Shown: positions 35,421 through 44,782, counted from the stretch's first letter. The stretch is 64,000 nucleotides of DNA from CAXXOK01 sp963675655 (GCA_963675655.1 OY776489.1:992001-1056000), one strand, 5' to 3'. Translations and numbers: made by a program. The notes: generated by a model not told the origin, from the letters alone.

Positions 35421-36285
35421 CATGCAAGCGGATAAAGCGCAAACGAAGGCCTACGCACAGCGCGTTTCCTGCCTGCGCGGCAAAGGCGTTACCAAAATAT
35501 TCGGTACCGGCGGCAAGCAAACGGTAGCCGTAGACCACGTGGATTTCGATTTTCACGAGGGCGAGCTGGTATCCATCGTGGGGGAAAGCGGCAGCGGAAA
35601 AACCACGCTGTCCAAAATGCTGCTGGGGCTTTTAACCCCTACCGAGGGAGAAATTTACTACCAAGGTAAACTGTGCGACCTCTCCACCGCACGTAAAAAA
35701 CGGGAATACTGGAAAGGCATACAGGCCATTTTTCAGGACCCGTTCAGCTCCTTTAACGTATTTAACAAAATCGATACGGTCTTGCTGGATTGTATACGCA
35801 TGGCCGGCGGCGGCCGCCTGCCGCATGAAAAAAAGGTCGAGCTGATGACCGAGGCATGCGGCTTTGTCAACCTCAAGTTTGCAGAGCTGACCAACAAGTA
35901 CCCCTTTGAGCTGTCCGGCGGACAGATGCAACGCCTGATGATCGCGCGCGTGTTTCTGCTGAAACCAAAGATTCTGCTGGCGGATGAACCCACCAGTATG
36001 ATCGATGCCTGTTCCCGCGCCACGATACTGGATATGCTTTTGCACCTGCGCGATGAAACCGGCATGACGGTTATCTTTATTACGCACGATATCGGCCTGT
36101 CGTACTACATCTCCGACATGGTATACATTATGGAGCACGGCAAGTTTGTCGAGTATGGCACTGCGGACGAAGTGATACTGAATCCGAAGGCGGATTATAC
36201 CAAGCGCCTCATCAGCGACGTGCCGAAAATCTACGAGCCTTGGGATTTAAGCACCGTGAAAATTGAAGCAAAAGAGGGACATTGA
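35407..36285 (+). CDS. Opp/Dpp-type ABC transporter ATPase (DppF-like)
   Basis: The 292-residue ATPase overlaps the end of the DppD-like gene by 14 nt. It contains Walker A GESGSGKTT, signature LSGGQMQR, Walker B ILLADEPTSMID and FITHD. It lacks the cysteine-rich C-terminal extension and ends soon after EPWDLSTVKIEAKEGH, so it is shorter than many DppF proteins. The last 38 nt of the gene lie in a 40-bp unit that is duplicated in tandem immediately downstream (36248-36327). Confidence 0.94.
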   Translation: MTINNMQADKAQTKAYAQRVSCLRGKGVTKIFGTGGKQTVAVDHVDFDFHEGELVSIVGESGSGKTTLSKMLLGLLTPTEGEIYYQGKLCDLSTARKKREYWKGIQAIFQDPFSSFNVFNKIDTVLLDCIRMAGGGRLPHEKKVELMTEACGFVNLKFAELTNKYPFELSGGQMQRLMIARVFLLKPKILLADEPTSMIDACSRATILDMLLHLRDETGMTVIFITHDIGLSYYISDMVYIMEHGKFVEYGTADEVILNPKADYTKRLISDVPKIYEPWDLSTVKIEAKEGH

Positions 36286-36327
36286 AATAAGCACCGTGAA
36301 AATTGAAGCGAAAGAGGGACATTGAAA
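36248..36327 (+). repeat. 40-bp tandem duplication across a stop codon and ribosome site
   Basis: Units 36248-36287 and 36288-36327 are identical except for one base (36270 A, 36310 G). Copy one encodes the last residues of the DppF-like ATPase (TVKIEAKEGH and stop). Copy two is untranslated and supplies the GAGGG ribosome site for the GH3 gene. Without the duplication the ATPase stop would lie directly before the GH3 start. Confidence 0.95.
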
Positions 36328-38595
36328 ATGGACGTCAAACGCGTGATTGCCCAAATGACGCTGGAAGAAAAAGCCGGTTTGCTCTCCGGGCTGGACTTCT
36401 GGCATACCAAGCCGGTAGAGCGGCTGGACGTGCAAAGCTGCATGGTGTGCGACGGCCCGCATGGCCTGCGCAAGCAGGATGAGAACGCCGACCACATGAG
36501 CATAAACGAAGCCATACGGGCGGTTTGCTTCCCCGCGGGCTGCGCCACCGCCGCCTCCTTTGACCGCGACGTGCTGCACCGGCTGGGCGAGGCGATCGGT
36601 ACCGCTTGCCAGCACGAAAAAGTATCGGTCATTCTGGGCCCGGCTGTCAATATCAAGCGGTCGCCGCTGTGCGGGCGTAACTTTGAGTATTACAGCGAGG
36701 ATCCCTATCTGGCGGGCGAAATGGCCGCAAGCTTTATCAAGGGCGTACAGCGCCATGGGGTTGGCACCAGCATTAAGCACTTCGCGTGTAACAGTCAGGA
36801 GTACCGCCGCATGAGCAGCGACAGCGTGGTGGACGAGCGAACCCTGCGCGAGATTTACCTGCCCGCCTTTGAAACTGCTGTAAAGCGTGCCAAACCGTGG
36901 ACAGTCATGTGCAGCTACAACAAGATTAACGGTACCTACGCATGTGAAAACCGCTGGCTGCTTACCGAGATACTGCGAGACGAGTGGGGTTTTGACGGGT
37001 ATGTGATGAGCGACTGGGGCGCAACCGACGACCGTGTAGCCTCCGTTGCAGCCGGGCTGGACCTGGAAATGCCCGCTTCCGGCGGCGAAAACGACAAGCT
37101 CATTGTGAAGGCCGTGCGTGAGGGCAGGCTGAACGAAGCATTGGTGGATCAATGCTGTGAACACCTGCTGACCATTAACCAACGGTATTTGGAAAACGCC
37201 GCGCCCGACACACCATGGGACAAGCAAGCGCAGCATACGCTGGCGCGCGAGCTGGCGGCGGAGTGCATGGTGCTTTTGAAAAACGACGGCGGCGTATTGC
37301 CTTTGCAAAAGGAGCAGAAAATCGCCGTAATCGGCAAATTCGCCAAGCAGCCCCGCTTTCAGGGCGGCGGCAGCTCCCACATTAACTATACAACGGTCAC
37401 CACCGCATGGGACGAGCTTGGCACACTGCCCGGCGTAACCTACGCAGACGGTTATACAGTGGAAAGCGACGATCCGGACGAGGCGCTGCTGCAAGAGGCC
37501 GAAGCCGTGGCACGCGCAGCCAATGTGGCTGTGATTTTCGCCGGGTTACCCGATCGCTATGAAAGCGAGGGGTACGACCGCACCCATATGCGGATGCCAA
37601 AAGCACAGGAAGAGCTGATTGAGCGCGTTGCCGCCGTAAACCCCAATACCGTAGTCGTTTTACACAACGGCGCACCGATTGAAATGCCGTGGCTGGACGA
37701 TGTGGCGGCAGTGCTGGAGGCGTATCTGGGCGGGCAGGCGGCAGGCGGCGCGGCGGCGGACATTCTGCTGGGTAAGGTGAATCCTTCCGGGCGCTTGCCG
37801 GAGAGCTTCCCAGCCTGCCTGAAAGATAACTCCTCCTACCCGTGGTACGGCGGCGAGAAAGATACCGCCGTGTACCACGAAGGGGTGTTCGTGGGTTACC
37901 GTTGGTATGATAAAAAGCACATGGCCGTATTGTTCCCCTTTGGCTATGGGCTTAGCTATACCCGTTTCCGCTATGACCACCTACGTCTCAGCGCAGAGGA
38001 AATGGACGATACCGGCACATTGACCGTAAGTGTGGACGTAACCAACACAGGTACGGTGTTTGGCAAAGAAGTCGTGCAGCTGTATGTAACCGATCGCAAG
38101 AGCACGGTCATCCGGCCTGTGCGCGAGCTGAAGGGCTTTGAAAAAGTCGCGCTCGCTCCCGGCGAAACGCAAACCGTCACCTTTACGCTTGGCAAACGCG
38201 CTTTTGCTTACTGGAATACGGAAATCCACGATTGGCACGTGGAAACCGGTACGTTCGGTATCCAAATCGGCAAATCCAGCCGCGAAATTGCGTTGGAAAA
38301 GAACGTACAAGTGGTTTCCACCGTGGCGCTGCCCCGGAAAATTACCTTGAACACCATCTTTGCTGATTTGAACGACGATCCCAAGGCGATGGAGATTTTG
38401 CAGCCGATGATGGAAATATTCAAACAAAGCATGGGCGGGGCGCCGGAAACCGGCGACAATGCCAACGCCGTTACGGACGAGATGATGCAGGCGTTGATTG
38501 CATTTACGCCCCTGCGCAGCCTGCTGAGCTTTGGCAGCGGCAAAATCACCTACGATGAGTTGGTGGCGCTGGTAGACCAGTTAAACGAAGTATAA
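36328..38595 (+). CDS. GH3 beta-glycosidase (beta-glucosidase/xylosidase type)
   Basis: The 755-residue enzyme has the common GH3 order. A TIM-barrel domain comes first (about 1-300), with substrate motifs CDGPHGLR (41-48), K150-H151 and probable nucleophile D229 in VMSDWGA. A five-strand sandwich domain follows (about 320-560) with PDRYESEGYDR. A fibronectin-III-like domain comes next (about 590-690), and there is a further C-terminal tail of about 70 residues. It has no signal peptide, so it acts on imported sugars. I start it at ATG 36328, 9 nt after GAGGG; TTG at 36322 is too close. It is the last gene of the LacI-Opp operon. Confidence 0.95.
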   Translation: MDVKRVIAQMTLEEKAGLLSGLDFWHTKPVERLDVQSCMVCDGPHGLRKQDENADHMSINEAIRAVCFPAGCATAASFDRDVLHRLGEAIGTACQHEKVSVILGPAVNIKRSPLCGRNFEYYSEDPYLAGEMAASFIKGVQRHGVGTSIKHFACNSQEYRRMSSDSVVDERTLREIYLPAFETAVKRAKPWTVMCSYNKINGTYACENRWLLTEILRDEWGFDGYVMSDWGATDDRVASVAAGLDLEMPASGGENDKLIVKAVREGRLNEALVDQCCEHLLTINQRYLENAAPDTPWDKQAQHTLARELAAECMVLLKNDGGVLPLQKEQKIAVIGKFAKQPRFQGGGSSHINYTTVTTAWDELGTLPGVTYADGYTVESDDPDEALLQEAEAVARAANVAVIFAGLPDRYESEGYDRTHMRMPKAQEELIERVAAVNPNTVVVLHNGAPIEMPWLDDVAAVLEAYLGGQAAGGAAADILLGKVNPSGRLPESFPACLKDNSSYPWYGGEKDTAVYHEGVFVGYRWYDKKHMAVLFPFGYGLSYTRFRYDHLRLSAEEMDDTGTLTVSVDVTNTGTVFGKEVVQLYVTDRKSTVIRPVRELKGFEKVALAPGETQTVTFTLGKRAFAYWNTEIHDWHVETGTFGIQIGKSSREIALEKNVQVVSTVALPRKITLNTIFADLNDDPKAMEILQPMMEIFKQSMGGAPETGDNANAVTDEMMQALIAFTPLRSLLSFGSGKITYDELVALVDQLNEV

Positions 38596-38813
38596 CTGCA
38601 ATGCGAAAAACAAGCGCCGTGCCTCGCCCTGTTGCCAAAGGGCTTGCTGGATAATGCGGTATCCCCGCATCATTGCAGTATACGGTCTGTTTAGCGCCCA
38701 GCTCACAAACGCTCCCACAACCGGGACATGGCCAAACACAGCTTGCTGACGGCCGTGGTTCTCTTGCACGGTGTGTTTTCCAATCTTTTCCGGCGGACAG
38801 GCCGTCTCCCCTA

Positions 38814-38855
38814 CCACCTATTGATAAAAACCTTTATCAATAGGTGGTTTCTGTT
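38814..38855 (+). terminator. Intrinsic terminator after the GH3 operon
   Basis: Arms of 15 bp (38814-38828 CCACCTATTGATAAA and 38833-38847) with a 4-nt loop are followed by TTTCTGTT. It lies 219 nt after the GH3 stop. The sequence between (38596-38813) shows no gene. Confidence 0.75.
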
Positions 38856-39270
38856 ATGTGTTGGCCTGTTATGCCTATGGGATTCATCGTTTTCACCAGC
38901 AGCATTGAGCAGATGCTTCCCGCAATATCCGGCGCATCAGCTTGTGTGCAAAATGCAAGATACAAGGCAGCAGACACCTATAATCCCACGGCTGGAGGCG
39001 GGTATTATGTAAAGAAAGTACATACCCTGCCAACAGTTATACGTTGTCTTGAAAGATTCTACGGGCTCAGCGTAGCATGGATGCTTCCTGTTTCAACGGG
39101 TTTCTCCGCCGCATCATGGAATGATCGCCACCGTTTAATCACAAGAAACGAAAGCCGCCTGCAACAACGTCTTGTGCTCATGCCCTTTTCAGCACAAGGC
39201 GCTTACACAAAACACGGCTTTTTTAGTGCGTTATAAAAACCGTGATCTTGGCCCCAGCTTTAATTCCATA
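38856..39270. other. Non-coding stretch before the tandem array
   Basis: This region holds open frames on the plus strand, but none has a ribosome site, and their translations show no recognisable family or sensible hydrophobic pattern. I see no gene, only the start of the repeat array at its right end. Confidence 0.5.
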
Positions 39271-40236
39271 TCAAAACCGCCCGTCAAAAAAGGCGAATAT
39301 TACAAGAAAAAACAAACACAAGCGGAGCCGAAAACAACGACGTATCCGCTTGCCTCATTCTTGCGTATTTTCGGGTTTTTGGGGTGCGTTCGGCTCGCTT
39401 TCCCTTGTGTTGTTACCGGGCTTTTTACAATAGCACCTCTCTTGCTTTCACCAGACAAGCATGATCAAAACCGCCCGTCAAAAAAGGCGGCTATTGCAAG
39501 AAAAAACAAACGCAAGCAGAGCCGAAAACAACGGCGTATCCGCTTGCCTCATTCTTGCGTATTTTCGGGTTTTTGGGGTGCGTTCGGCTCGCTTTCCCTT
39601 GTGTCGTTACCGGGCTTTTACAATAGCACCTCACTTGCTTTCATCAGACAAGCACGATCAAAACCGCCCGTCAAAAAAGGCGGCTATTGCAAGAAAAACA
39701 AACGCAAGCGGAGCCGAAAACAACGGCGTATCCGCTTGCCTCATTCTTGCGTATTTTCAGGTTCTTGGGGTGCGTTCGGCTCGCTTCCCCTTGTGCCGTT
39801 ACCGGGCTTTTTACGATAGCACCTCGCTTGCTTTCACCAGACAAGTACGATCAAAACCGCCCGTCAAAAAGGCGAATATTACAAGAAAAAACAAACGCCA
39901 GCGGAGCCGAAAACAACGGCGTATCCGCTTGCCTCATTCTCGCGTATTTTCGGGTTTTTAGGGAGCGTTCGGCTCGCTTCCCCTTGTGCCGTTACCGAGC
40001 TTTTTACAATAACACCTCACTTGCTTTCACCAGATAAACATTATCAAAACCGCCCGTCAAAAAAGGGCGGCTATTGTAAGAAAAACAAACGCAAGCGGAA
40101 CCGAAAACAACGGCGTATCCGCTTGCCTCCTTCTTGCGTATTTTCGGGTTTTTAGGGAGCGTTCGGCTCGCTTCCCCTTGTGTCGTTACCGGGCTTTTTA
40201 TAATAGCACCTCACTTGCTTTCATCGGACAAGCATG
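39271..40236. repeat. Five-copy ~193-bp tandem array with terminator-like hairpins
   Basis: Units begin with TCAAAACCGCCCGTCAAAA at 39271, 39465, 39658, 39851 and 40044, so the period is 194, 193, 193 and 193 bp; copies differ by scattered substitutions and 1-base indels. Frames running through it shift in each unit, so it is not coding. On the minus strand each unit has a hairpin around GCAAGCGGA/TCCGCTTGC (intact in some copies) followed by GTTTGTTTTT. A second hairpin, CCGCC/GGCGG, is followed by TTTTGA. The array lies 49 nt beyond the stop of the minus-strand M20 gene and could act as a multiple terminator. Confidence 0.9.
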
Positions 40237-40285
40237 GCTCGTCCCGTACCCAGCAATACTCCATATGATTATTGGGAATGTATTT

Positions 40286-41473
40286 CTACCCGTTTACTCC
40301 CTGCCAAGCACCATCCGGTAGATTGAGTTCTTTGTGCACGGCATGTTCCTGTGCAAAGTTGTCGATCAACCGGCCATACACCGCAACCGCCTGCTCCAGC
40401 TCTGCCCACGGGAGCGATTCGTTAACCGTATGCGCTTCACGCAAACTGCCCGGCCCCAGAATAACCGTCGGCACGCCTGCCTCCAGCATTAGCGCCTGCT
40501 CGCAGGAAGCGCGAAACTCCACAGCCTTACAGGTGCGCCCCAGCGTTTCGCCCGTGATGCGGCACACCGTCTGCGTCCACGGATGCTCCGCAGGCAGAAT
40601 GCCGCCGGGTAAATAGCAATGCCGCCGCATCGCAAAGGAAAAGTCAGGGTCCGCTTTTTGCAGGGGCTCCAGCACGCCACGCAGTGCGGCTGCCGCCATG
40701 GGCTCTGTCTCGCCCGGAAAAATGCGGAAGTCAACTAACAGCGACGCATGGGCGGGCACTATATTCTCCCGCTCGCCCCCTTGTAGCATCGTTACACAGA
40801 CCGTCTTGGGCGGTAAAATGGGATGCAGCGTTTTTGCCAGCTGCTGATTATATGCTTCCAGCGCGAGGATGGCCTGCGCCGCATGGGTCAGCGCATTTAC
40901 CCCCAGCGCCGGGGTGGACGAATGCGCCGCGCGCCCCGCCAAATCCACCCAATACCGCGCAACGCCCTTGTGCGCCACGGCTGCTTCCATTTCGGTCGGC
41001 TCGCCAATGATGCACGCTTCGGCACAATCAGGGTGTGTAGCTAAAAACCGCTTCATGCCCGTGTTGCCGCTTTCCTCATCCGCCACGAATAAAAGCGCAA
41101 GTTTCATGCCGGTAAGCCCGCGCGCCAGCGCACGCTCCGCAGCGGTGAGCATCGCCGCTACCGCGCCCTTCATATCCGCGCAGCCGCGGCCTACACAGCA
41201 CTCGCCCTCATCCCGCAGGGTAAAGGGGTCGCTTTGCCACTCGCCCTCGGCAGGCACGACATCCAAATGACCGCACAGCAGCAAACAGGGGCCTTCGCCC
41301 GCCTCCGCATACACGTTGGCGCGGTCATTGCCCAAATCGTCCACCTGCACACGCATGCCTATTTTTTCGGCAAGCCGGGCAATTTCCAGCGCAAGGGGCT
41401 TTTCGTGACCGTTCACAGTAGGGTGCGCCACAAAGCGCGCTAGCAGCTCCCTCGTCGCAGGAAATGTTTCCAT
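40286..41473 (-). CDS. M20-family metallopeptidase (ArgE/DapE-like deacylase)
   Basis: The 395-residue protein has M20 signatures in order: H69-x-D71 in CGHLDVVP, D100 in GCADMKG, the catalytic DEES near residue 134 and a metal-ligand region GEPTEM near 155. A dimerisation domain follows (HSSTPALGVNA) and a late histidine in REAHTVNES. It is cytoplasmic and likely removes an N-acyl group from an amino acid or small peptide. The family cannot be narrowed further (acetylornithine, succinyl-diaminopimelate or other). Its ribosome site GGGAGG lies at the end of the upstream pseudogene, so it was probably co-transcribed with it. Confidence 0.92.
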   Translation of the reverse strand: METFPATRELLARFVAHPTVNGHEKPLALEIARLAEKIGMRVQVDDLGNDRANVYAEAGEGPCLLLCGHLDVVPAEGEWQSDPFTLRDEGECCVGRGCADMKGAVAAMLTAAERALARGLTGMKLALLFVADEESGNTGMKRFLATHPDCAEACIIGEPTEMEAAVAHKGVARYWVDLAGRAAHSSTPALGVNALTHAAQAILALEAYNQQLAKTLHPILPPKTVCVTMLQGGERENIVPAHASLLVDFRIFPGETEPMAAAALRGVLEPLQKADPDFSFAMRRHCYLPGGILPAEHPWTQTVCRITGETLGRTCKAVEFRASCEQALMLEAGVPTVILGPGSLREAHTVNESLPWAELEQAVAVYGRLIDNFAQEHAVHKELNLPDGAWQGVNG

Positions 41474-41476
41474 GGT

Positions 41477-42723
41477 TTATGCCTCCCTGTTTGTAAGCAT
41501 CCCGCACGCATCCGCAAACCAGCGCATCCGCCCTTGGGGAATCTGCCCATCATTCTAAAACACAAAGCCGCCGCTGCCGGCCTGTAACGACGCGCCCACC
41601 TTTTGCAAAAGCACTTCGTTACCCGCATATTCCAGGGTAAAGGCGCGCATGCCGGTATACGCCCGGTACCCCGAGTCCAGCTCGGCTCGGGAGGTGGCCA
41701 TATCGCGTCCGGTCTGCCCGGCGTCGCTATCGTAGCTGCAAAGCAGCGCACTGCCGCAGCTGCGGCTGATGGCCTGTAAATCCACGCCAAACAGCCACGA
41801 GCTCACGTTTGGCAGCAGGCTTACAAAAGTACAGCTCCGCCCGCTTCACTTCGCCCGCTACCCGCTGCACCAGGCTGGTTATGGTTTGGGTGCAAAACGT
41901 AAAAACGCCATCAAATTCGGGTCATCCGCAAAGAAGTTCGGCTCCAAGGTTAAAAACTCCTGCGAAGGCACCGCTTTGCGCGGGAGGGCAAGATATTTTT
42001 TCACATCCGCACGCACACGTTCCCGCACATGCTCCATATCCACGCCTGCCGCGCGCCCTTTGGCCATGCAGGCAGGGCAAAAGCACAGCGACAGCAGAAA
42101 ATCCTCCAGCGCCGTCAGCCCTGCGCCATCCTTTTCATGGGGATATTCGTGCACAAAGCCCATGCAATTCATGCTTTCCATTTGCAGGGTGCGCAGCGGA
42201 GCCAGCTGGTAGACGGAGCGCATCAACGCTGCCATGGTATCGCGAATGTCATCGTTTACGGGGCACTGGTTATCGTGCGTAATATCGCCAAGCGCGTTTT
42301 GCACGCACGCTTTGGGGTGTTGATACCTTAGCCGTGTATTATGCAGGCACACCGTCCAGCTAGGTAGGGTCATACCATGTTTGTCCGCCTTCTCCGCCAG
42401 TTTGGGGAAAAACGCCGGGTGCATATGGGCAAAATCACCGGCCAACGAGCGGACACGACAAGCCGCAAAGTCCTTCGGGTCGGCCGGGTAATACAGCACC
42501 CCGTCCCGCGGAAAATGTACTCTGCGCTTAAGGCTGCGAAGCTGTAAAAACACCCGCTATGGCAGACCATGGCGACGGATGAATCTCTACCCCCGCAAGC
42601 CCGCAGTTTCGCAAGCACCGCGCCTGTTGCACAATCCTCCAAAGCCCACGGATACGTCCACATCGATGCGTACACGCTTAGGCCAACTTCGCTTGTGCAT
42701 ACAAAGGCCACAGCACGGCGCAT
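41477..42723 (-). pseudogene. Frameshifted gene for a conserved hypothetical protein
   Basis: Pieces of one protein are spread over three frames. 42723 to about 42560 gives SMWTYPWALEDCATGAVLAK and AMVCHSGCF. 42553 to 41879 gives about 220 residues, including VRSLAGDFAHMHPAFFPKLA, WTVCLHNTRLRYQHPKAC and SLCFCPACMAKG. 41806 to 41477 gives QKVGASLQAGSGGFVF, a TAG, and NDGQIPQGRMRWFADA. At least two frameshifts and one nonsense codon (TAG where a tyrosine codon is expected) break it. The intact relatives I recall are uncharacterised TIM-barrel-like proteins linked to sugar metabolism, but no function is established. The M20 ribosome site lies at its end. Confidence 0.7.
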
Positions 42724-43078
42724 AGCTTAAGAGCGCGCTGATTACAGCCGCGCAGTGGGCGGGCATCATCATAAACGGGGCGTTGGCGCCCATGGAGACG
42801 CTTGCGTCCCCCGCTTCGCCCATCCCGCTTCATCAAATTCCCGTAAAATGGCCATTCTGATTCATAAATTCCACTTCAGGTCTGGTAAATCAAAAAATAC
42901 TCGCTTATAATAGTAAAGAATGACCCTACGTATGCTTTACAGGCAAAATCGCAGTACCACACCGCACTTCCGCCCGCGGGTGACAGGCGTACTCTGTTTA
43001 CCCTGCAAATGAAAAACTTCAGACCGCAAAGCGTACGAGCAGCCCCAATATACCCATGACGACGAAAGGACGGCGCGA
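42724..43078. other. Intergenic region with coding-like scrap
   Basis: On the minus strand, 42823-42724 reads MGEAGDASVSMGANAPFMMM and then a helix-like stretch. It looks like the remains of the protein upstream of the pseudogene, or of its N-terminus, but I cannot identify it. The rest up to 43078 is AT-richer and likely holds the promoter of the small membrane-protein gene. Confidence 0.35.
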
Positions 43079-43522
43079 ATGAAACCGTATACCGCCATAG
43101 AAAGCACCCCGCTAAAGTTCCATCACTTCTATCATTATATCGGCATGCCAATTCTCCTTGTGCTGATCGGCTATACCATCGCAACCAACTACACCTATGT
43201 AATCAACGAACCCAACGCCTACACCATCGGCTACATGGTCTGCCTGCCCGTTGGAGGCATCGCCCTGCTGGCTGCGTTTATCGGCTTTTTCAAGTGGAAA
43301 CGGTACGCGTGGGTTGCCCACCAAATCTTTCTGATCATTCCGGTGCTGTTCGGTTTGTTCATCCTGCTGGACGCGTTCTTTTTTGAGCCCTCCCTGATGC
43401 GGCTGCCGGAAGTATTGATACCGCTTTTCGCCATCTTCGCGGGCATCTTACTGTTCGCCATCCTCCTTTCCCTGTACTACATCAAGCGCAAACCGCTGTT
43501 TGCACCCGGTGCCGCTTCCTAA
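43079..43522 (+). CDS. Small multipass membrane protein, unknown function
   Basis: The 147-residue protein has a ribosome site (GAAAGGA, 8 nt upstream) and four predicted membrane segments (about 20-40, 52-70, 80-98 and 112-132). The sequence IGFFKWKRYAWVAHQIFLII and the basic tail YYIKRKPLF fit an inward C-terminus. I do not recognise the family. It is transcribed alone and ends before a strong terminator, facing a second small membrane protein on the other strand. Confidence 0.75.
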   Translation: MKPYTAIESTPLKFHHFYHYIGMPILLVLIGYTIATNYTYVINEPNAYTIGYMVCLPVGGIALLAAFIGFFKWKRYAWVAHQIFLIIPVLFGLFILLDAFFFEPSLMRLPEVLIPLFAIFAGILLFAILLSLYYIKRKPLFAPGAAS

Positions 43523-43571
43523 AGCGGCGGCAAGCATATGCAAGCAAAACAATATACGCACGAGCACCAAA

Positions 43572-43612
43572 ACACAGAGCCGCCCCACTATGAGCGGCTC
43601 TGTGTTTTTTCT
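43572..43612. terminator. Bidirectional intrinsic terminator
   Basis: Arms ACACAGAGCCGC (43572-43583) and its complement (43594-43605) enclose 10 nt and are followed by TTTTTC on the plus strand, and TTTTGG on the minus strand. It separates the two convergent small membrane-protein genes. Confidence 0.9.
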
Positions 43613-43619
43613 ATTCTTA

Positions 43620-43949
43620 TTACTTCAGCATCCCCATCGCAAGCCCCAGCGCCGCCGACATCGAAATCGCCATATCCGCCGCCGTCCAAAGCGTTCTTTT
43701 CTTAAGCGGCCATACCTTCCAGCGCATAAACCGCCACGCTACGGCAATACCCGCGCCCAGCAGCGCGCAAACTGCGGTTTGCAAAAGCACAGCGTTCATT
43801 TCGCCGCCCACCAGTTCCGGCAGGGTCGCGGGAAACGCCAGAAAGTAACCCAGCTGCAACCACAGCGACAACACAATCGCCGCTATATACGAAAGCGCAA
43901 TCCCGGCCGTCGCACCGATCAGGCTGGTTTTGATAAGCTGCTTTGCCAT
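43620..43949 (-). CDS. Small membrane protein, DUF3021-like
   Basis: The 109-residue protein has three or four membrane segments. The middle stretch LLQTAVCALLGAGIAVAWRFMRWKVWPLKKRT resembles the core of DUF3021 proteins when split around the RFMRW turn, though the histidine often found after that motif is missing. DUF3021 genes often lie beside LytTR regulators; none is seen here. It lies 11 nt downstream of the phosphodiester-glycosidase-like gene and may form an operon with it. Function unknown. Confidence 0.6.
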   Translation of the reverse strand: MAKQLIKTSLIGATAGIALSYIAAIVLSLWLQLGYFLAFPATLPELVGGEMNAVLLQTAVCALLGAGIAVAWRFMRWKVWPLKKRTLWTAADMAISMSAALGLAMGMLK

Positions 43950-43960
43950 AATGATTCCCC

Positions 43961-44782
43961 CTAAAAATAGATAATGTCGCTTACGTAGCGCTCTCCGCCG
44001 CCACTGGGGCTGTTGATAATTTCACCGTCAAACCACATCTCGGCTGAGCCGCCCCCATCCAGATTCATGGCGGTCGTCGCGCCGTATTGTAAAAACAGCT
44101 GTTGCAAATCCTGCAGGCTGATGCCGGAAGAGTACGCATCCTGCCGTCCGTCCACGACGATGATAATGTAATGCAGCGGGCCGATTTGCCCTATCGCCGT
44201 GCGCGGTTCCAGCCGGGTAGACCGGGTGGAAATAACATCAAACGTTTTGCTGAATTCCACGGCTTGCCCGTCCCGCACCAGCTCGGGGCCAAACTCGAAC
44301 GTCTGCCATACGCCAGCGGCCACCATCTCGTTCCCCAAACTTTTGTAATCTTCTCCATTGCGGTCCACCTTTACGGTCATGTTCCCCTGCGCATCCACAA
44401 TCAGCATATTTCGAGTCGTATCATGGGTGCGCAACAGTTCCCCGTTGCGGATGATTACGCCGTATTTATGGGTGCCAAAATCGTCCCCGTTAATCGCCAG
44501 CACTGCGCCCGCCTGCGCCGCCAGCACCGAAACCGGCTGCATGTCCCTGTCGATATAGGTTTTTAAATCGCCCGGCGCAATCAGCTGCACATCCGCAACA
44601 TAATACGTCAGGTTTTTCTCGCTCACCTGATTGATCACGATTGAGCGGGTCGCATCGTGATATTCCCAATCATATGGCCCGTCGATACAGGGCGTTTCCA
44701 GCGCCAGCGCCGAAACCCCAAAACCAAAGGCAGTCAGCAGCGTGAGCAGGAGCACAAATGCCGCGCGTTTGATCACCATCAT
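43961..44782 (-). CDS. Exported phosphodiester glycosidase-like protein (NAGPA domain)
   Basis: The 273-residue protein has an N-terminal signal/anchor helix (about 5-25). From about residue 60 it matches the NAGPA/phosphodiester-glycosidase domain (PF09992): LAINGDDFGTHKYGVIIRNG, GPELVRDG, RTAIGQ, and the hallmark AMNLDGGGSAEMW near residue 245. Relatives split phosphodiester-linked sugars or act on cell-wall polymers; the bacterial role is mostly unknown. It should sit outside the membrane. A GGAGG site precedes the ATG at 44782. It lies upstream of the DUF3021-like gene on the same strand, and divergent from the two-component system. Confidence 0.88.
   Translation of the reverse strand: MMVIKRAAFVLLLTLLTAFGFGVSALALETPCIDGPYDWEYHDATRSIVINQVSEKNLTYYVADVQLIAPGDLKTYIDRDMQPVSVLAAQAGAVLAINGDDFGTHKYGVIIRNGELLRTHDTTRNMLIVDAQGNMTVKVDRNGEDYKSLGNEMVAAGVWQTFEFGPELVRDGQAVEFSKTFDVISTRSTRLEPRTAIGQIGPLHYIIIVVDGRQDAYSSGISLQDLQQLFLQYGATTAMNLDGGGSAEMWFDGEIINSPSGGGERYVSDIIYF

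Noticed and set aside
36247..37494. Long minus-strand frame opposite GH3
   Set aside because: Antisense to a complete GH3 gene, and it has no domain signature.
39172..39961. Reading frames across the tandem array giving lysine-rich repeated peptides
   Set aside because: The unit length is not a multiple of three, the same peptide reappears in shifting frames, and no ribosome site is present. The repeats are DNA repeats, not protein repeats.
39271..40236. CRISPR array
   Set aside because: The whole ~193-bp unit is repeated, with no short repeats alternating with unique spacers, and no cas genes are nearby.
38596..42830. Insertion sequence or transposon as the cause of the decayed zone
   Set aside because: No transposase-like protein, terminal inverted repeats or target duplications were found. 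The decay looks like point mutations and small indels.
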